The notes beneath the pieces are model-generated. The model did no database searches. It was not told the origin of the DNA and saw only the letters and a program-made list of their open reading frames with translations. This document shows positions 6,739 through 10,063 of a DNA stretch of 10,063 bases, piece after piece (the first letter of the stretch is position 1; each line of letters begins with the position of its first letter). The stretch is taken from contig CANQSW010000044.1 of NCBI GenBank assembly GCA_947626615.1, positions 1 through 10,063 of the forward strand, in the 5' to 3' direction. The position numbers were made by a program, and so were the translations under genes. This stretch comes from an uncultured Peptococcaceae bacterium (GTDB lineage Bacteria > Bacillota > Dehalobacteriia > UBA4068 > UBA4997).

Positions 6739-6769
6739 GCATATATATGCTAATTTTAAGTATAATTTC

Positions 6770-7534
6770 TCACTTTGTCCGCTCGATGACCTGCTCGGCC
6801 AAGATGCGGTACGTCTCCGCGCCCTTGCTTTTGCGGTCATAATAGCTGATCGGCATACCGTGGCTCGGCGCTTCGGAAAGGCGGACGTTTCTTGGTATCA
6901 CCACGCTGAAAACGAGGTCGCCGAAATGCTGTTTCACCTGGTCTACGACCTGCGCGGAAAGGTTCACCCGCGCGTCGTACATCGTGAGCAAAACGCCCAA
7001 TATCATCAAATGCGGGTTCATGCCCTGGCGCACCTTCATGAACGTGGCAAAGAGCTGCTGCAGCCCCTCCAGCGCGTAATACTCCGCCTGCACGGGTATA
7101 ATTATACTGTCGGCGGCGGTCAACGCGTTCAGCGTCAAAAGGCCCAGCGAAGGCGGGCAGTCGATCAGCAGATAATCGAACACCGGCACGACGTATTGCA
7201 GCCCCAAAAGCAGCCGGCGCTCCCGCTCCTCCAGCAGGGCCAGCTCCAGCTCCGCGCCCGCCAGATCGATATCCGCCGGCAGCACGTAAAGCTCGCCAAA
7301 GGGCGTGGGCAGAATGATATCCTCCGCCCGGTCGTCGCCCAGCAGCAGCTGATAAATGCTGCTTTTAAGCTCCCGCCGGTTGATGCCAAGGCCGCTGGTC
7401 GCGTTGCCCTGCGGGTCAAGGTCCACCACCAGCACCTTTTTGCCGGTCCGCGCCAGCGCGTCCGCCAGATTGATGACCGTTGTGGTCTTCGCCACGCCGC
7501 CCTTTTGATTGGTCACGGCAATGATCTGCCCCAT
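6770..7534 (-). CDS. parA: Chromosome-partitioning ATPase ParA (Soj)
   Basis: This ParA/MinD-family ATPase forms DNA-bound dimers with ATP and, with ParB-parS, moves origins apart; in Bacillus it also controls DnaA. The 254-aa length is that of chromosomal Soj. The deviant Walker A is KGGVAKTTT (11-19), with signature K11 and catalytic K16. Walker A' VDLDPQGNAT (37-46) carries D40, the residue needed for hydrolysis in B. subtilis Soj. Walker B is LLIDCPPSLG (122-131) with D125. IPRNVRLSEAPSHG is the conserved C-terminal signature. Position 15 is Ala where B. subtilis Soj has Gly; the wider consensus KGGxxKT tolerates this. GAGGGG lies 5 nt before the ATG. It follows rsmG by 30 nt and precedes parB, probably in one operon. 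Confidence 0.97.
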   Translation of the reverse strand: MGQIIAVTNQKGGVAKTTTVINLADALARTGKKVLVVDLDPQGNATSGLGINRRELKSSIYQLLLGDDRAEDIILPTPFGELYVLPADIDLAGAELELALLEERERRLLLGLQYVVPVFDYLLIDCPPSLGLLTLNALTAADSIIIPVQAEYYALEGLQQLFATFMKVRQGMNPHLMILGVLLTMYDARVNLSAQVVDQVKQHFGDLVFSVVIPRNVRLSEAPSHGMPISYYDRKSKGAETYRILAEQVIERTK

Positions 7535-7564
7535 AATATCCCCTCGCTTTTGCCCGGGCCGCGC

Positions 7565-8398
7565 TTAAAACGGGCTTTTCTTGATCGCGGCGCTGCGCCG
7601 GGGCAGAGAGCTCCGGCAAGGCACCACCTTTTTGATGATGATGATAGAACGCTCTTCGCCCGTAGGCAGCGTGTACGTCTGCACCTCTTCAAAGCGGCCG
7701 CCCATCTGGAAGATCGCGTTATCGGCGGCGTCCAGCTCCTCCTGATAATTCGCGCCCTTCATCGCGAGGAACAGGCCGCCCATTTTGACCATGCCCAGGC
7801 AATATTCCGCCAGCACGTTCAGCGGCGCCACGGCCCGCGCCGTCACGAACTCGAATTTCTCGCGGTACAGCGCCAGATGCGCCGCCTCTTCCGCCCGATA
7901 GCGGCTGACCGAAATGTTGTTGATGTTCAGATTCTTGCAGGCGAAGCGCACGAATTCATACCGCTTGTTCTGCGCGTCCACCGCCGCGAAATAATTATAC
8001 GGCAGCACGACGGCGAGCGGTATGGTGGGCAGGCCCGCGCCCGTGCCGACGTCTAACAGGCGTTTTTTGCGGCTGGGCGCCAAAAACTGCGTCAGCATCA
8101 GGCTGTCGACGATGTGCTTGATCGCGAACTCCTTCGCGTCGGTAATCGCCGTGAGGTTAACGTGGGCGTTGCTGCGGACGACCATTTCATAATAGTCCGT
8201 CAGTATCTCCACCATTTCCTCGTCCAGCCGCACGCCCGTCATCGGGGCGTGCTTTTGCAGCGTTTCGGCGAAAACTTCACGCTCCACCGGCACGCCGTCC
8301 GCCGTTTCGGCGTTAAACTGCTCCGCCGGGTTGTATTCGCCGTAGGTGAATTTTTTCTGCTGGTCTTCCGCCGGTTTCTTCTTCAAAAAATCAAACAT
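7565..8398 (-). CDS. rsmG: 16S rRNA (guanine-N7) methyltransferase RsmG (GidB)
   Basis: RsmG methylates N7 of G527 (E. coli numbering) in the 530 loop of 16S rRNA, using S-adenosylmethionine; its loss gives low-level streptomycin resistance in several bacteria. The Rossmann SAM motif LLDVGTGAGLP is at 114-124. NAHVNLTAITD (77-87), KHIVDSL (94-100) and TARAVAPLNVL (186-196) are RsmG signatures. The basic tail with PRR and KKSPF resembles that of Firmicute homologues. The 277-aa product is longer than the usual 210-240 because about 40 hydrophilic, Lys- and Glu-rich residues precede the conserved core. AGGAG sits only 4 nt before the ATG, and no better internal start is evident. The parS site lies 30 bp upstream, in the leader. 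parA follows after 30 nt. Confidence 0.96.
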   Translation of the reverse strand: MFDFLKKKPAEDQQKKFTYGEYNPAEQFNAETADGVPVEREVFAETLQKHAPMTGVRLDEEMVEILTDYYEMVVRSNAHVNLTAITDAKEFAIKHIVDSLMLTQFLAPSRKKRLLDVGTGAGLPTIPLAVVLPYNYFAAVDAQNKRYEFVRFACKNLNINNISVSRYRAEEAAHLALYREKFEFVTARAVAPLNVLAEYCLGMVKMGGLFLAMKGANYQEELDAADNAIFQMGGRFEEVQTYTLPTGEERSIIIIKKVVPCRSSLPRRSAAIKKSPF

Positions 8399-8428
8399 AT
8401 TGCTCCTATCCGCTGTTGCCAGCTCAAA

Positions 8429-8444
8429 TGTTTCACGTGAAACA
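8429..8444. promoter_or_regulatory. parS centromere site for ParB
   Basis: TGTTTCACGTGAAACA is a perfect 16-bp palindrome and matches the parS consensus used by B. subtilis Spo0J and most chromosomal ParB proteins. TCAAA/TTTGA flanks extend the symmetry with a one-base offset. It lies in the 78-bp gap between mnmG and rsmG, about 1.7 kb upstream of parB. It should load ParB clamps that spread over the neighbouring genes. Confidence 0.96.
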
Positions 8445-8476
8445 ATTTGATCGTTCGCCGCCTGTATTATTTAGCC

Positions 8477-10063
8477 TTATTTATTCTCTGCCGGCGCAGG
8501 TTTTTCCTGCTTTTGCCGCAGCCAAATCAGCAAAACCGCGATGTCCGCGGGGGATACGCCGGTTATGCGCCCGGCCTGCCCCAAATTATCGGGCCGCACG
8601 GCGGCGAGCTTCTGCCGCGCCTCCAGACTCAACCCCTCGATGTGCAGATAATCGGCGTCTTCCGGCAGGCGTTTGTCCTCCAGCTGCTTAAAACGCTGCA
8701 CCTGCGTCTGCTGCTTGGCGATATAGCCGGCGTATTTAGCCTCGATATCCAGCTGTTCGGCCACCTCGGGCGGCGCGGGGGCGCGCCCCAGCAGCCCGCA
8801 CACGTCCTCATACGTGATACCGGGGCGGCGCAACAGCTCCCAGGCGCGGATACCACCGGAAAGCTGCGGCATTTGCCGCGCCGCCAGCAGCTCCGCCAGG
8901 CCCGGCGCGTCTTCATGCAGCGTTTCGGCCTGCAAAACGGCCTTTTCCGCCGCCACTTTGCTCATTTTGTCCCACAGGCGCGCGCCGGCCGCCTCGTCTA
9001 CCAGCCCCAGCCGCCGCGCTTTTTCCGTCAGCCGCTGGTCGGCGTTGTCGTTTCGCAGCAGCAGCCGGTATTCGGCCAGCGAAGTGAACATACGGTACGG
9101 CTCGGTCACGCCTTTCGTCACCAGATCGTCGATCAAAACGCCCAGGTACGCCTCGTCGCGCGATAGCAGCAGCGGCGGCCGCCCCAAAAGGGAGAGCGCC
9201 GCGTTCGCCCCGGCGTATAAGCCCTGACCCGCGGCCTCCTCATAGCCGGAAGTGCCGTTGATCTGCCCGGCGGTATAAAGCCCGGGGACAGTTTTTGCCT
9301 CCAGCGTGCGCTTCAGCTGCGTGGGATAAACAAAATCGTATTCGATCGCGTAGGCGGGGCGGATTATTTTGACGTTTTCCAGCCCGGGTATCGTGCGCAG
9401 AAATGCATATTGCACGTCCTCCGGCAGGCTGGTGGACATACCCTGCACGTAATATTCGTTGGTGTCCAGCCCCTCCGGCTCCAAAAACAGCTGGTGGTGC
9501 GGGTTGTTGGGGAAGCGACGCAGCTTGTCTTCGATCGAGGGGCAATAGCGCGGCCCCACACCCTTGATCAGCCCGGCGTAGAGCGGGCAGCGGTCCATGT
9601 TATCCAGTATCGCCTTGTGCGTAGCCGCGTTGGTGTAGGTGAGCCAGCAGCTGACGCTGGGACGCTCCACCTTGGGCGGCTCGAAGGAAAAATGCAGCCC
9701 GCTGGGGTCGCCCTTTTGTTCGCTCATACGGGAAAAGTCCAGCGTATCGCGGTCAACGCGGGCGGGCGTGCCGGTCTTGAAGCGGCCAAGTTCCAGCCCC
9801 AGCGCCCGCAGACTGTCCGAAAGATACGCGGCCGGGGGATAGCCCGCCGGGCCGGAGGGGTAGGCGCAGCTGCCCATGATGACGCTGCCTTTCAGATACG
9901 TGCCGCTGGTCAGCACCAGCCGCCGGCAACGGTAGACCGCCCCCGTGCGCAGGCGCACCCCGGCCACCGCGCCGCCCTCGGTGACGATATCGGTGACCTC
10001 GCCCTGCTTGATATCCAACCCCGGCTGAGCCTGCAAACAGGCCAGCATGGCGCGCTGATAGGC
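8477..10063 (-). CDS. mnmG: tRNA uridine 5-carboxymethylaminomethyl modification enzyme MnmG (GidA), 5' end outside the window
   Basis: MnmG works with MnmE to install cmnm5/nm5 groups on wobble uridine 34 of several tRNAs, using FAD and methylene-tetrahydrofolate. 528 residues are visible; the family is about 620-640, so roughly 100 N-terminal residues, including the GxGxxG FAD motif, lie beyond the right edge. The frame is open to the edge (AYQRAM precedes the first visible Met). Conserved parts in order: [27 protein letters not shown] with the conserved functional Cys (codon 9544-9542), [19 protein letters not shown], and [22 protein letters not shown]. The C-terminal helical domain that contacts tRNA and MnmE contains [13 protein letters not shown]. 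mnmE is expected immediately upstream. The ORF ends 78 bp before rsmG. Confidence 0.97.
   Translation of the reverse strand, partial: AYQRAMLACLQAQPGLDIKQGEVTDIVTEGGAVAGVRLRTGAVYRCRRLVLTSGTYLKGSVIMGSCAYPSGPAGYPPAAYLSDSLRALGLELGRFKTGTPARVDRDTLDFSRMSEQKGDPSGLHFSFEPPKVERPSVSCWLTYTNAATHKAILDNMDRCPLYAGLIKGVGPRYCPSIEDKLRRFPNNPHHQLFLEPEGLDTNEYYVQGMSTSLPEDVQYAFLRTIPGLENVKIIRPAYAIEYDFVYPTQLKRTLEAKTVPGLYTAGQINGTSGYEEAAGQGLYAGANAALSLLGRPPLLLSRDEAYLGVLIDDLVTKGVTEPYRMFTSLAEYRLLLRNDNADQRLTEKARRLGLVDEAAGARLWDKMSKVAAEKAVLQAETLHEDAPGLAELLAARQMPQLSGGIRAWELLRRPGITYEDVCGLLGRAPAPPEVAEQLDIEAKYAGYIAKQQTQVQRFKQLEDKRLPEDADYLHIEGLSLEARQKLAAVRPDNLGQAGRITGVSPADIAVLLIWLRQKQEKPAPAENK

Noticed and set aside
5645..8056. A very long plus-strand open frame (about 800 codons) opposite parB, parA and rsmG
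   Set aside because: It is antisense to three certain genes. Its translation is Arg/Gln/His/Leu-rich low-complexity sequence with no domain, typical of antisense frames in GC-rich DNA.
8399..8476. A promoter for rsmG in the mnmG-rsmG gap
   Set aside because: I tested -35/-10 pairs on the minus strand around parS and found no convincing combination; read-through from mnmG is as likely.
1..10063. CRISPR arrays, insertion sequences, phage genes or toxin-antitoxin pairs
   Set aside because: I found no spaced direct repeats, transposase motifs, terminal inverted repeats or small paired ORFs. Coding density and codon use are uniform across the window.

Overview
The window is GC-rich, with G/C-heavy third codon positions, and looks like a chromosomal, origin-proximal segment of a Bacillota (Firmicutes)-type bacterium. 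Three things support this. The right-hand block has the conserved order mnmG-rsmG-parA(soj)-parB(spo0J). A perfect 16-bp parS palindrome of the Bacillus type lies between mnmG and rsmG. An FMN-dependent enoyl reductase of the FabK type, common in Firmicutes, is also present. The exact genus cannot be read from the window.

Layout, left to right. Positions 1-98 hold a hairpin with a T run and, at the extreme edge, what may be a ribosome binding site for a minus-strand gene outside the window. Positions 99-175 (minus) encode tRNA-Pro(CGG) with an encoded CCA and its own strong promoter. Positions 176-360 are a divergent regulatory region carrying that promoter and a promoter for the next operon, with a candidate operator and a GC hairpin plus T run in the leader. 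Positions 361-2725 (plus) form a three-gene polar amino-acid ABC importer: lipoprotein binding protein, permease, ATPase. A hairpin lies between genes one and two. A strong bidirectional terminator at 2749-2790 separates this operon from the convergent minus-strand block.

From 10063 down to 2789 everything is on the minus strand and closely spaced: mnmG (5' end outside the window), parS, rsmG, parA, parB, a HAD-family phosphatase, serS and fabK. In relatives with this gene order the origin lies upstream of mnmG, so here it should lie to the right of the window. The minus-strand genes would then be co-directional with replication, and the importer operon head-on.

Functionally the right block joins tRNA wobble modification (MnmG), 16S rRNA methylation (RsmG) and chromosome segregation (ParA/ParB/parS). 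Behind it lie a phosphatase of unknown substrate, seryl-tRNA synthetase and an enoyl-ACP reductase candidate. The left operon is a self-contained nutrient importer. All main genes belong to known families and I see no clearly novel multi-gene system. The most interesting items are regulatory: the layered promoter/operator/attenuator-like leader of the importer, the parS site in the leader of rsmG-parAB, and the unusual serS-fabK pairing.
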